Source: Aureimonas endophytica
GTDB taxonomy: Bacteria > Pseudomonadota > Alphaproteobacteria > Rhizobiales > Rhizobiaceae
DNA: 63,156 nucleotides
Reading direction: 5' to 3'
Assembly: GCF_014642635.1 (NCBI RefSeq)
Contig: NZ_BMIQ01000003.1
Span: 1-63,156 of the forward strand
A program made the translations under genes and the position numbers. The notes under the pieces are model-generated. The model was given only the letters and a program-made list of their open reading frames with translations, did not search any database and was not told where the DNA came from. Positions 9,111 through 17,631 of this stretch are shown piece after piece (the stretch's first letter is position 1; every line of letters starts with the position of its first letter).

Positions 9111-9575
9111 ATGTCCTCGACCGTTCTCGAAGCCACTCGGACTGACGACGCTGAGAAGGAAGCCTTGGCGGCCTCGATGATCGAGGTTTCGAAGCTGACC
9201 CGTGATTTGCTCGCGATGCATCTGGCAACCATCGCCCTATCGCCGGGTGAAGACGACTACCTGCTTGCCTTAAGCACCCGCGAGCCTACCGACCTCCTTG
9301 ATGCGGCTGAGGAACTCGGTGTCCGTCGGCTCGCCGCCGCAAAGGCCTATGAAAGGCTGTCTGTCCGGAACTTGGTCCAGATCGATGGCAGCAAGATCAC
9401 CCTGACAGACTCCGGCAACGCAAGCCGCTCGCTGATCTCGACCGTCTACCGCATGGTTGGCGAGGACATCGCCGGTAAGTTGAGCACCAATACGATCGAA
9501 GTCGTGAAGGGTGCGCTCGCCGAAGCCAAACGCAACATGACGCGCGCGCTGAGGCAGAAGAGGCAGGGTCACTAG
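9111..9575 (+). CDS. Small winged-helix (MarR-like) protein, unrecognised
   Basis: A 154-residue soluble protein preceded by a good AGGAAAGGT ribosome-binding site. Residues about 50-105 read like a winged helix: a helical LLDAAEELGVRRLAAAKAYERL segment, then a wing containing LVQIDGSKITLTDSG, the pattern seen in MarR-type or plasmid-borne regulators. A basic helical C-terminus (KRNMTRALRQKRQ) follows. It has no adjacent partner; the photolyase is divergent across a long spacer. No specific family name can be supported. Confidence 0.65.
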   Translation: MSSTVLEATRTDDAEKEALAASMIEVSKLTRDLLAMHLATIALSPGEDDYLLALSTREPTDLLDAAEELGVRRLAAAKAYERLSVRNLVQIDGSKITLTDSGNASRSLISTVYRMVGEDIAGKLSTNTIEVVKGALAEAKRNMTRALRQKRQGH

Positions 9576-9831
9576 CAGGCCGCGAAGAGGTCGAGCCAGA
9601 CTGTGTCTCCAATGCGACTAGAGGCCGATAGCGGAAAGTCCGCTTCGGGGACGCCGCTGCGGAGAGCTACGTTCGGCACTCGAACGATTATGGACGATAG
9701 TCACTTCGTCAGGCCGCAGCTGACACCGGACGCGGGACGAGCCAATTGCGCGTCCGGCCAAAGTCCTCTCAAGCCAGCTACGCTCGCAGGCGACGGTCCG
9801 GCTGACGACCGCCGCCTGCGGGTGAGAAACC

Positions 9832-11259
9832 CTAGGGGCGAGCTTCGACCGTCACGTGCGGCGGCGTCTCCAGTTGATCTGCGACGTTCTGCCAAATGTC
9901 GGCGAAGCGACCGTACGCGGTCTTGATGTCGACGCCGACGGGGAGTTCCGGGCATTCGTTCTCACCGTTCGAGCCCCAGTTCACCCAGCCGGATTGCCGG
10001 CGCTGGACGATCTGAAAGGCGCCGGAGGGCGCAGAGGTCCACCAGACCATCGCCCGGCCGGAAGCCTCGTGGAATTCGACCGTCTTCGAGGCCGGTCCCG
10101 GAAAGATCGTCTCGTGCGGAACCGCCGAGACGTCGACGGGCCTGTCTGTCAGGATCCAGGGGCGTTGGTCCGGGTGGTCGGCCAGAACATGCGAAGCAGC
10201 ACGCACCCGCGCCAGGCGATCGCGGATCTCGTCCTCGCTGAGTACCTTTTCCCAGGCGCAGAAGAGGCGCCAGTAGAGGTCCCAATGCGCCGACTCGATG
10301 TCGGCGAGCTGCGCGCGGAACTCCTCGAATTTCGGGTTCTGGTTCTGCGAGTGAGCCACCGTGTCGCCGACCATCGCCACGAGTTCGCCGGCATAGGGAT
10401 CGCCCGAGCGGTAGCGCGTACCGCCATAGGCCTCGAAGCGATCGAAGACCAGCTCGCCGACACCGCCCTCGAACTCGTCGCCCACGGTGATCTTGTTCGT
10501 AACCGCCCGGCCGTTGATGACTGTCTGGAAGTCGTCCACCACGTAGCGGCGCTGGAAGAAGGGCGTGCCATGGGTGAAGCGCCAGTCGATCGTGAAGCTC
10601 TTGCCCTTCAGTTCGTCGAGGAGTCCGTCCGGGATCGTGCCGTGCATGCGGTAGTGGTGCAGCACAGGTCCACGCTCGATCGTCTCGATCCTGACCACCG
10701 TGTGCTCCGGCGGATTGATCAGGCCGTTCTCCGGCGTGAAGAACGGGCCGTAGAAACCGCCGATGGCATTGTTGCCCGATGGCAGGAGCTCGAACCCGTC
10801 CCCCAGCGAGCGAAAATGGCGCAACCCCCACTTGGACGAGCCGAGGCCGCCCGCCGTCCCGGAGCACATCTCGAGGTCGAAGGCGCCCGTGTCCAGTCGT
10901 ACGAAGCAGTCCTCCTCTCGTCCCTTCATTTCGCGAATGCCGGCGAGCGTTGCGACACCTTCCTCGACCGGCGCCTCCAGCGTCAGAGCGACGCTGCCCT
11001 CGAAGCTCAGGCAGGCGACGAGGCGCGTCTTGCCGGGTTCGCTCCCCTCGCTCAATCGCTGGCAGAGGACGCGCTCCCCCCTGTCGGTCCGCGCCCACCA
11101 AAAGGACGCGCCGAGGTCTTCGTCGACGGAAAAGACGATCGGCTCGTTGCGGCGGATGCCGGCGATGGGATCAAAGATGCGGATGGCCTGGGTCATGACG
11201 GCTCGCAAGGGAGAAGGGAGCGGGGCGCGCAAACCCGGAGAGGCCTGCACGAAGTTCAT
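9832..11259 (-). CDS. Unrecognised 475-residue protein of a sugar ABC operon
   Basis: A soluble protein of up to 475 residues at the distal end of the LacI-RbsB-RbsA-RbsC-like transcription unit, beginning 19 bases after the permease gene ends. It is rich in Trp and aromatic pairs (SFWWAR, HWDLYWRLFCAWEK, MVWWTSAPSGAF) and beta-strand-like, the texture of carbohydrate-active or lyase-like proteins, but no catalytic motif was recognised. No signal peptide is obvious. The first ATG is at 11259; an ATG 21 codons in (MTQAIRIF) is at least as plausible because the preceding residues are low-complexity. Its position suggests it processes the imported sugar or cyclitol. Confidence 0.7.
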   Translation of the reverse strand: MNFVQASPGLRAPLPSPLRAVMTQAIRIFDPIAGIRRNEPIVFSVDEDLGASFWWARTDRGERVLCQRLSEGSEPGKTRLVACLSFEGSVALTLEAPVEEGVATLAGIREMKGREEDCFVRLDTGAFDLEMCSGTAGGLGSSKWGLRHFRSLGDGFELLPSGNNAIGGFYGPFFTPENGLINPPEHTVVRIETIERGPVLHHYRMHGTIPDGLLDELKGKSFTIDWRFTHGTPFFQRRYVVDDFQTVINGRAVTNKITVGDEFEGGVGELVFDRFEAYGGTRYRSGDPYAGELVAMVGDTVAHSQNQNPKFEEFRAQLADIESAHWDLYWRLFCAWEKVLSEDEIRDRLARVRAASHVLADHPDQRPWILTDRPVDVSAVPHETIFPGPASKTVEFHEASGRAMVWWTSAPSGAFQIVQRRQSGWVNWGSNGENECPELPVGVDIKTAYGRFADIWQNVADQLETPPHVTVEARP

Positions 11260-11277
11260 GCGGGAGGTTTCGGTCGA

Positions 11278-12303
11278 TCAGGCCTTGCCGGGGCCGGTGC
11301 GGCGGCCGAAGCGGAACGAGCGCTGCTTTAAGCTGTCGATCGCGACCGCCAGGATGATCACCACGCCCTTGATGAGGAGTTGGGTGAAGAAGGGCACGTT
11401 CATGAGAATGAGACCGGTCGAGAGGACGCCGAGGATGACGGCGCCGATCAACGTGCCGACGATCCGGCCGCGCCCGCCGGCAAGGCTCGTTCCCCCAAGG
11501 ACGACCGCGGCGATCGCGTCGAGCTCGTAGCCGGTGCCCGCAGTGGGCTGGGCCGAGATCAGGCGGGCGGCGAGGATCACGCCGGCCAGACCCGCCGCGA
11601 TACCGGCAAGGACATAGACCGATGTCACGATGCGGCTCACCCGCACGCCCGCCAGGCGCGCCGCCTCGGGATTGCCGCCGACGGCATAGACATGCCGACC
11701 GTAAAGCGTGCGCTCGAGCAGGAACCAGGCCGCGGCGAAGACGAGAACCATGACAATCACCGGGATCGGCAGGCCGAGGAGATAGCCGTTTCCGAGATCC
11801 CGGAAGTTGAGGTCGCTTGCCACGATCGGCTGGCCTGCCGTCATCGTATAGGACAGCCCCCGCAGGAACGTCATGGTGCCGAGCGTGACGATGAACGGCG
11901 CCAAGCCGAGATAGGCGGTCAGCGCGCCGTTGATCAGCCCGCAGATGCCGCCTGCCGCCATGCCGGCGGCGATCGCCGCAGGCGCCGGCAGGCCGGCCAT
12001 CGCGCCGAGCACCGAGACGACGCCAGAGACGGCGACGATGGAGCCGACCGACAGATCGATGCCGCCCGTCAGGATCACGAAGGTGAGGCCCGCGGCAAGG
12101 ATCGCGTTGACCGAGATGGAGCGGGCGATGTTGAGGAGATTGTCGACGCGCGCGAAGTTCGGCGCGATGACGGCCATCAGCACGACAAGGGCGACGAGCA
12201 CGACCAGGATCCCGACGCGGTCCCACCATTTGGCGAAGTCGAAGGGCTCCGGGGCCAAAGCTTCGGCGGCCGGACCCGCCTTCGGGGGGTTGGGGGCGAT
12301 CAC
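11278..12303 (-). CDS. Ribose/inositol-type ABC transporter permease (RbsC-like)
   Basis: A 341-residue inner-membrane permease of the RbsC/AraH/XylH family, with about nine to ten hydrophobic segments. The family-typical LTGGIDLSVGS, AVGGNPEAARLAGVRV (the EAA-like coupling loop) and AVVLGGTSLAGGRGRI are all present. The chosen start is a GTG that overlaps the stop of the ATPase gene in a GTGA, indicating translational coupling. It forms the channel for the neighbouring binding protein and tandem ATPase. Confidence 0.9.
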   Translation of the reverse strand: MIAPNPPKAGPAAEALAPEPFDFAKWWDRVGILVVLVALVVLMAVIAPNFARVDNLLNIARSISVNAILAAGLTFVILTGGIDLSVGSIVAVSGVVSVLGAMAGLPAPAAIAAGMAAGGICGLINGALTAYLGLAPFIVTLGTMTFLRGLSYTMTAGQPIVASDLNFRDLGNGYLLGLPIPVIVMVLVFAAAWFLLERTLYGRHVYAVGGNPEAARLAGVRVSRIVTSVYVLAGIAAGLAGVILAARLISAQPTAGTGYELDAIAAVVLGGTSLAGGRGRIVGTLIGAVILGVLSTGLILMNVPFFTQLLIKGVVIILAVAIDSLKQRSFRFGRRTGPGKA

Positions 12304-13832
12304 GGCGTTGCTCCTTGCGTGGTGGCGTTGGCTTGCGGCGCCGCGCCCGTGGCGTGCAGCATGACCTCTTCCTCGGTGGTATCGGCGGAACTGAGTTCCT
12401 TCACGATCCGCCCACCACGCATCACGAGGAGGCGGTCGCTGATCCCGATGGCTTCGGGCAGGTCGGAGGAGACGACGAGGACGGCCTTTCCGGCACGCGC
12501 GAGCCCGTCGATGACTTCGTAGATCTCGCGCTTGGCACCGATGTCGACGCCGCGGGTCGGCTCGTCGAGGATTAGGATAGCGGAATCGCGCAAGAGCCAA
12601 CGTGCCAGAGCCGCCTTCTGCTGGTTGCCCCCCGACAGCGCGCGCACCGGCAGGGCGAGCGCGTTGAGGCGCAGGCGGAGGCGTCGCATCTGGTCAAGAA
12701 CGGCCTCCCGGGCCTTGCGCGCCCGAACGACGCCGCCCGGCGCGAAGCGGCCGAGGGTGGAGATCACGACGTTCGCCTCGACGGAATGGTTGAGGAAGAG
12801 GCCCTGCGCCTTACGGTCCTCGGGCACGAAGCCGAAACCGTCGTGGATCGCGGCATGGGGATCGGCGGGCCGGCTCGAACGGCCGGAAACGCGGACCTCG
12901 CCTCCGCTGCGGCGGTCTGCGCCGAACAGGAGGCGAGCGACCTCGGTGCGTCCGGACCCGATGAGGCCTGCCATGCACACGACCTCGCCCGCATGGACGC
13001 GGAAGCTCACTGGGCCGATACCTTCCCCCGAGAGGTTCTCGACATCGAGGACGGGGTCGCCGGGGCGGCGGGGCTCGTGCCGATAGAGGTCGGCCACGGG
13101 TCGGCCGACCATCATGCGCACGACGTCGCCGGGCGCGAGGTCGGCCATCGCGCCGGTGCCGACATGGGTTCCATCGCGGAACACGGTGACGCGGTCGGCG
13201 AGCTGCCAGACCTCCTCCATGCGGTGCGAGATGTAGACCATCCCGACGCCCGCAGCGCGCATCTGCCGGATCAGCGCGTAGAGCGCCTGGGCCTCGGCCC
13301 GCGACAGCGCGGCGGTCGGCTCGTCGAGGACGAGGATGCGGGCGTTCTCGCTGACGGCACGGGCGATCTCCACCATCTGCTGCATGCCGATGGAGAGGGA
13401 GCCGAGCGGTCGGCGCGGATCGATCGCCGCGCCGATGCGGGCCAGCTTCTCCCGTGCCTCGCGAAGGACGCGGGCGCGGTCGAGCGTTCCAAGCCGGGTC
13501 CGCGGTTCGGCGCCGAGCGACAGGTTCTCGGCGACGGTCATGCCGGGAACGGTGTTGAGCTCCTGATGGATGATCGCGATCCCGTGAGCGCGGGCGTCGC
13601 GTGGCGAGCGGATGTCGACCTCGCGGCCGTCCACCAGGATCCGGCCGCTGTCACGCTCGACATTGCCGGCGAGGATCTTCATCAGCGTCGACTTGCCGGC
13701 GCCGTTCTCGCCCATCAGGGCGTGGACCTCGCCGGCGCGGAGGTCGAGATGGACGTCGTTCAGCGCCAGCGTGGCGCCGTAGCGCTTGCTCACGCCCTCG
13801 AGACGCAGGAGGGGCGCCGCCAAGGTGTTCAT
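12300..13832 (-). CDS. Sugar ABC transporter tandem ATP-binding protein (RbsA-like)
   Basis: A 510-residue cytoplasmic ATPase made of two fused nucleotide-binding domains, as in RbsA/MglA/AraG. The first has Walker A GENGAGKSTL, a degenerate signature (LSIGMQQM) and Walker B LVLDEPTAAL. The second has a degenerate P-loop (GLIGSGRTEV), signature LSGGNQQK and Walker B LILDEPTRGVD, the usual asymmetry of this family. The ATG at 13832 was chosen because the preceding in-frame residues are basic low-complexity and lie in the hairpin-containing gap. It powers uptake through the downstream RbsC-like permease. Confidence 0.92.
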   Translation of the reverse strand: MNTLAAPLLRLEGVSKRYGATLALNDVHLDLRAGEVHALMGENGAGKSTLMKILAGNVERDSGRILVDGREVDIRSPRDARAHGIAIIHQELNTVPGMTVAENLSLGAEPRTRLGTLDRARVLREAREKLARIGAAIDPRRPLGSLSIGMQQMVEIARAVSENARILVLDEPTAALSRAEAQALYALIRQMRAAGVGMVYISHRMEEVWQLADRVTVFRDGTHVGTGAMADLAPGDVVRMMVGRPVADLYRHEPRRPGDPVLDVENLSGEGIGPVSFRVHAGEVVCMAGLIGSGRTEVARLLFGADRRSGGEVRVSGRSSRPADPHAAIHDGFGFVPEDRKAQGLFLNHSVEANVVISTLGRFAPGGVVRARKAREAVLDQMRRLRLRLNALALPVRALSGGNQQKAALARWLLRDSAILILDEPTRGVDIGAKREIYEVIDGLARAGKAVLVVSSDLPEAIGISDRLLVMRGGRIVKELSSADTTEEEVMLHATGAAPQANATTQGATP

Positions 13833-13856
13833 GGCTCGGCCTGCCTTTCCGGGACG

Positions 13857-13881
13857 CGGGAGGCGGGCTTGCCGCCTCCCG
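13857..13881 (-). other. Stem-loop between binding-protein and ATPase genes
   Basis: A perfect 10-bp inverted repeat (CGGGAGGCGG and its complement) with a 5-nt loop, 31 bases after the binding-protein stop and not followed by a T-run. It is better suited to protecting the 3' end of the binding-protein message, or to partial attenuation, than to full termination. Confidence 0.65.
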
Positions 13882-13911
13882 TCTTGAGGATGGATCGGAC
13901 TGCGCGGCGAC

Positions 13912-14850
13912 TTACCAGCCGGGGTACTGGCCGACATTGTCGCGGGTGACGAGAACGCTTTCGATCAGCACCGTGCGCTCCGTCGGAGCCTTGCCGGCTG
14001 CCATGCCTTGCGCGATGCGGATCGCCTCCTGGACCATGCCGCCGGGATTCTGCGTCGCCGTGCCGATGAAGGGCGAGCCCGCGCGCTTGAGCTCGGCGAC
14101 CGCCTCGGGGCTGCCGTCGACGCCCGTGACCTTGATCTGGGAGGATTTTCCCGCCTGCTCGACCGCAAGAACGGCACCCAGCGCGGACGGATCGTTCATG
14201 CCGAAGATGCCCGTCACGTCGGGGTTGGCCGTCAGCATGTCCGTGGTGACGGCTAGGCCCGAGGCGCGGTCGTTCTTCGAAGCCTGCTGGCCGACGATCT
14301 TGATGTCCGGGAACTTGGCGGCGACGTTTCGGCAGCCCTGAATGCGGTCGATGATGGTCTGGATCGGCGTACCGTCGACGAGCAGCACCTCGCCCTTGCC
14401 GCCCATCTGCGTGAAGAGATACTCGCAGGAGCGCTCGCCCGCCTGGACCGCGTTGGTCATGACCACGGCATCGGCACCCTTGGCGGGCGTGTCGACGGCG
14501 ATCACGATGATGCCCGCCTCCTTGGCGCGCTGGATCGCCGGCTCGAGGCCAACCTCGTTGACCGCCGAGACGACGATCAGGTTGACGCCCTGCTGGATGA
14601 ACGTGTCGATCTGGTTGTTCTGGGTGGCCAGATCGAGCTGCGCGTCCTGCGTGTTCACGCTCGCGCCGATCTCGGCCGCAGCCTTCTGGGCTCCCTTGTC
14701 CATGGCCGAGAAGAACGGGTTCGACATGTCCTGCACCAACAGGCCGATCTTCTCGATCTTCTTCGGGGCAGTGCTCTGCGCCATCGCCGGCAGCGCGATC
14801 ACCAGCGACGCGAGCGCGATGGTCGATGTAAGTATCATATGGATCTTCAT
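13912..14850 (-). CDS. Periplasmic sugar-binding protein of ABC transporter (RbsB-like)
   Basis: A 312-residue exported binding protein. Its signal peptide (MKIHMILTSTIALASLVIAL, cleaved after AMA) is followed by a Peripla_BP_4 domain: KIGLLVQDMSNPFFSAM, NLIVVSAVNEVGL, IIVIAVDTPAKGADAVV and FGMNDPSALGAVLA. Such proteins bind ribose, galactose, xylitol or inositol. The SNPFF and VDTPAKG positions are ligand-contact regions, but the ligand cannot be read off with confidence. It is the first transporter gene after the LacI regulator, with a lac-type operator upstream. Confidence 0.92.
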   Translation of the reverse strand: MKIHMILTSTIALASLVIALPAMAQSTAPKKIEKIGLLVQDMSNPFFSAMDKGAQKAAAEIGASVNTQDAQLDLATQNNQIDTFIQQGVNLIVVSAVNEVGLEPAIQRAKEAGIIVIAVDTPAKGADAVVMTNAVQAGERSCEYLFTQMGGKGEVLLVDGTPIQTIIDRIQGCRNVAAKFPDIKIVGQQASKNDRASGLAVTTDMLTANPDVTGIFGMNDPSALGAVLAVEQAGKSSQIKVTGVDGSPEAVAELKRAGSPFIGTATQNPGGMVQEAIRIAQGMAAGKAPTERTVLIESVLVTRDNVGQYPGW

Positions 14851-14953
14851 GGGGTTTCCTCCTCCCGTTGCCGTCGGCCGACTGCGGCGACGGATTGTCA
14901 GATGTGCCGCGGACCCACCCGCAGCCTCTCCTTCGGAGCCCGAAACCGGGCAT

Positions 14954-14968
14954 CCAAAACGTTTATGT
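14954..14968. promoter_or_regulatory. LacI-family operator candidate upstream of the RbsB-like gene
   Basis: The gap between the regulator stop and the binding-protein start contains CCAAAACGTTTATG, with the 8-bp palindrome AAACGTTT at 14957-14964. This is the AACGTT-centred core typical of LacI-family operators. A related AAACGATT motif occurs twice upstream of the regulator itself. Confidence 0.55.
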
Positions 14969-15009
14969 TGACGGACACAGAAAGACCCCGCCGCCCGCCC
15001 CTCCCGCCG

Positions 15010-16080
15010 TCAGCAGCCGCAGGAGCGGCGGATGACGAGTTCGGCCTCGACCTGTTGAACGTCCTCATCGCGATAGGTCGGCTGAGCGGGAGCCCCGCGC
15101 CGTTCGGCCTCGCTCTGGCCGTCGATGATCCGAGCGAGCATCGAGGCGGCGCGGTGGCCGATCTCCTCGCTTCGCTCGTTGAGAACGGTCAGCGGCGGAT
15201 CGATCAGCCCCGACCAGGCGAACTCGTCGAAGCCGATCACCGCGATGTCCTCGGGAATGCGCAGAGCCTTCTCGCGCAGAAGACGCAAGGCACCGAGCAG
15301 CAAGGGGTTGTTGCCTGCGACGAGGGCGCGGGGCAGCGAACGTCCCTCGCCGAGCCGCTCCGCCATGACGGCATGAGCGGAGTCCGGGTCGTTGCCGCTT
15401 TCCAAAACCTCCAGCCGCACGCCATGGATCTCGGCGGCTTCACGGATGCCGCGCTCGCGCTCGAAGCGCGTCGACCAGCGCGAAGGATAGATGAGGAAGA
15501 GCCAATCCTCGTAGCCATGCTCGGCCAGATGACGCCCGACCTCACGGCTCGCCTTGTAATTGTCCGTGGTAACACTTGGAAAGGCGGCCTTTCCCTTCGG
15601 CGGCGCCGAGTCGACGAAGACCAGCGGTATGTCCCAGCGCGCCAGCAGCGCCGCATTGGCAGGCTTGAGCGCAAGCGTCGAGATAACCCCGGCGGTACGG
15701 GTCTCGATCAGGCGCCGGACCGTGCGCTCTTCGAGATCGGGATCGTAGACGCCATCAACCGCCACGTCCGCCATGACGACCGTCCAGTTCGCCGGACGGA
15801 GGGCCTTCTGGATCCCGGACATCAGATCGAGATAGTAGCTATTCGAGGTACTGGCGGTGATGACCGCGACGGAATCGCGGCTGACCTTCCGGAGATCCTG
15901 GGCTGCCCGGTTCGGGATGTAACCAAGTTCGTCGGCAACGCGCCGAACCTGCATACGGCTCTCGTCCGACACGCCGTCCGCACCGCTGAGCGCGCGCGAC
16001 ACGGTGAACATGGACAGGCCGGTGACGCGGCTGACGTCGCGCATCGTCGACTTCTTCAAGCGCAGACCTCCCTTCCGCAC
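15010..16080 (-). CDS. LacI-family transcriptional regulator of the ribose/inositol-type ABC operon
   Basis: A 356-residue regulator with N-terminal helix-turn-helix (STMRDVSRVTGLSMFTVSRA), hinge (LGYIPNRAAQDL) and a type I periplasmic-binding-protein-like sensor domain (SVTTDNYKASREVGRHL, VIGFDEFAWSGLIDPPLT). The C-terminus ends in an unusual RRSCGC, with two cysteines separated by one residue. It is encoded just upstream of, and in the same direction as, the transporter genes. It probably represses them and itself until the imported sugar, or a derivative, binds. Confidence 0.9.
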   Translation of the reverse strand: MRKGGLRLKKSTMRDVSRVTGLSMFTVSRALSGADGVSDESRMQVRRVADELGYIPNRAAQDLRKVSRDSVAVITASTSNSYYLDLMSGIQKALRPANWTVVMADVAVDGVYDPDLEERTVRRLIETRTAGVISTLALKPANAALLARWDIPLVFVDSAPPKGKAAFPSVTTDNYKASREVGRHLAEHGYEDWLFLIYPSRWSTRFERERGIREAAEIHGVRLEVLESGNDPDSAHAVMAERLGEGRSLPRALVAGNNPLLLGALRLLREKALRIPEDIAVIGFDEFAWSGLIDPPLTVLNERSEEIGHRAASMLARIIDGQSEAERRGAPAQPTYRDEDVQQVEAELVIRRSCGC

Positions 16081-16097
16081 CTTCGCCCTAGCGGACG

Positions 16098-16134
16098 ACC
16101 TAAACGATTATTCTTCGGTCATAAACGATTAGGT
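16098..16134. promoter_or_regulatory. Paired AAACGATTA motifs upstream of the LacI regulator gene
   Basis: CTAAACGATTA at 16100-16110 and ATAAACGATTAGG at 16121-16133 are near-identical direct repeats 21 bp apart, two helical turns centre to centre. ACCTAA and TTAGGT at the outer edges also form an inverted pair. The AAACG core matches the operator candidate in front of the binding-protein gene, so this is a likely autoregulatory site. Confidence 0.5.
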
Positions 16135-16230
16135 CCGGGTGGGCAAGGGCAATTCGCTCGCCTCATATGTGGGTGTCTATAGCTCAGCCCTTGAGTTCTC
16201 GCTTCGGCAGTTTTGATTGTCGGCCTGACG

Positions 16231-16737
16231 TCAATCGTGTTCGTAAGTTCTTCGTCTGGAGCCCCCTCCCCGGTCGTTGAAGTTACTTCTCGAACGGGCC
16301 GATTGCGGAACGTCGGGGGCGGCGTCCGCTTCGACGAGGCGGGTCGCGAGATTGATGGTGATGCCGGGATGGCGCGCCAGGAAATCCGGCAGGCGCGGCG
16401 CCAGCCAGCGCGTGCCGAAGGTCGGCAGGATGGCGAGGTTGAGCGTGCCGCCGAAGGGATTGGCGCGCAGGTTGAGCGAGGCGGCGGAGATGCGCCGCAG
16501 CGCCTCGCGGATGTCGCGGGCATAGGCCTCGCCCGCCGGCGTCAGCCGCACGGTCTGGCGCTCGCGCAGGAAGAGCTCGACGCCGAGTTGCTCCTCCAGC
16601 GCCCGGATCTGCCGGCTGATGGCGCTCTGCGTGAGATTCAGCTCGCGCGCCGCCGCCGTGAAGCTCCCCGTCCGCGCCGAGGCCTCGAACGCGCTGAGAA
16701 GGCCGATGGAGGGAAGAAGCCGACGCGGCGTCTGCAT
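16231..16737 (-). pseudogene. LysR-family regulator, 3'-truncated (lacks most of the effector domain)
   Basis: The first 140 or so residues are a clear GcvA-like LysR regulator: SIGLLSAFEASARTGSFTAA, the helix-turn-helix LTQSAISRQIRALEEQLGV, and the start of the effector domain (LNLAILPTFGTRWLAPRLP, ITINLATRLVE). Homology then stops and 28 unrelated residues lead to a stop, giving 168 residues instead of about 300. The inducer-binding domain is lost. The gene is upstream of the racemase and amino-acid importer genes on the same strand and was probably their regulator. It may still bind DNA but should no longer sense its ligand. Confidence 0.75.
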
Positions 16738-16802
16738 CGAGCCATTCCAGAATGGAATGGGGGCGTTGGCAACCGGTTTCGGCGCGGGCGCGGGGAGCGC
16801 CG

Positions 16803-17537
16803 TTACATGAAGCCCTCATAGCGGCGCCGGCGCACCGCCGCCTGCACCTGGTCGATCATGGTGATGAAGTCGAAGACCGGTCGCCCGGTCGCCGCCTGCA
16901 CCGCATGGGCATAGGGCGGCAGGTCGCTGCATTCGAGGAGGATCGAGCCGATATCGGGATGGTCCGCGACGAGCCGGGCCGCGACCTCCACCACTTCCCG
17001 CTCGATGCCGGCCGAATCGAGCGTGCCCTTCTCCTCCAGGATCGCCTCGCGGAACTCCGTCATTTCCTGCATGCCGGCGATGGCGACCGGGATCTCGTCG
17101 GAAATGCGGCTCGCCCGCATGTGGCGCGGCGTGAGAACGGCAGAATTGGCGGTGACGATCCCGACCCGCCGGCCGGTGATCGCATGCATGAAGGGGATCT
17201 GCATCAGGCTCGACAGGAAGACGGGTACGTCGACGGCGTCCGCGACCTCCTCCTGGAAATAGGCCATGAAGCCGCAGGCGCCGGTGATCGCCTTCACGCC
17301 GCGATCGCGCAGTTCCACCGCCGCCTCGACGAAGGCGTCGCGCAGCGCCGGGTCGCGTTGGTTCAGCAGCCGGTCGATCGAGGCGCCGCGCACTTCCTGG
17401 AAACGCACCGGATAGGCATAGGTCGTGGCGTTGCCGACATTGCCGGGAATGCAGGGATAGGCGGCGTCGAGGATCAGGATGCCGATCGCCTCGCCATACC
17501 ACGACTGCGACTTGCGGGAGATCGAATAGAGCGTCAT
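16803..17537 (-). CDS. Aspartate/glutamate/hydantoin racemase family protein
   Basis: A 244-residue cytoplasmic protein of the Asp/Glu racemase superfamily. The two cysteine regions expected for a two-base mechanism are GACGFMAYFQ (around residue 87) and LLECSDLPPYAHA (around residue 200), and the nucleotide-like loop is VGIVTANSAVLT. It is the last gene of the amino-acid importer operon, after the binding protein. It therefore probably interconverts enantiomers of, or isomerises, the imported amino acid. Hydantoin racemase is the other family member to consider, but there is no hydantoinase nearby. Confidence 0.85.
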   Translation of the reverse strand: MTLYSISRKSQSWYGEAIGILILDAAYPCIPGNVGNATTYAYPVRFQEVRGASIDRLLNQRDPALRDAFVEAAVELRDRGVKAITGACGFMAYFQEEVADAVDVPVFLSSLMQIPFMHAITGRRVGIVTANSAVLTPRHMRASRISDEIPVAIAGMQEMTEFREAILEEKGTLDSAGIEREVVEVAARLVADHPDIGSILLECSDLPPYAHAVQAATGRPVFDFITMIDQVQAAVRRRRYEGFM

Positions 17538-17588
17538 GCGGCGGCACTGGGCTGACAGGCGGGCGGAACGGCGGAAGAGCCGGGGCGT

Positions 17589-17617
17589 CCCGCCGATCCC
17601 GGCTGGGCCCCGGCGGG
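17589..17617 (-). other. Stem-loop downstream of the amino-acid binding-protein gene
   Basis: CCCGCCG and CGGCGGG form a 7-bp stem around a GC-rich 15-nt loop, just after the stop of the binding-protein gene and before the racemase gene. No T-run follows. The position parallels the hairpins after the other two binding-protein genes in this window. Confidence 0.45.
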
Positions 17618-17631
17618 AGGTCCGGCCTTGG

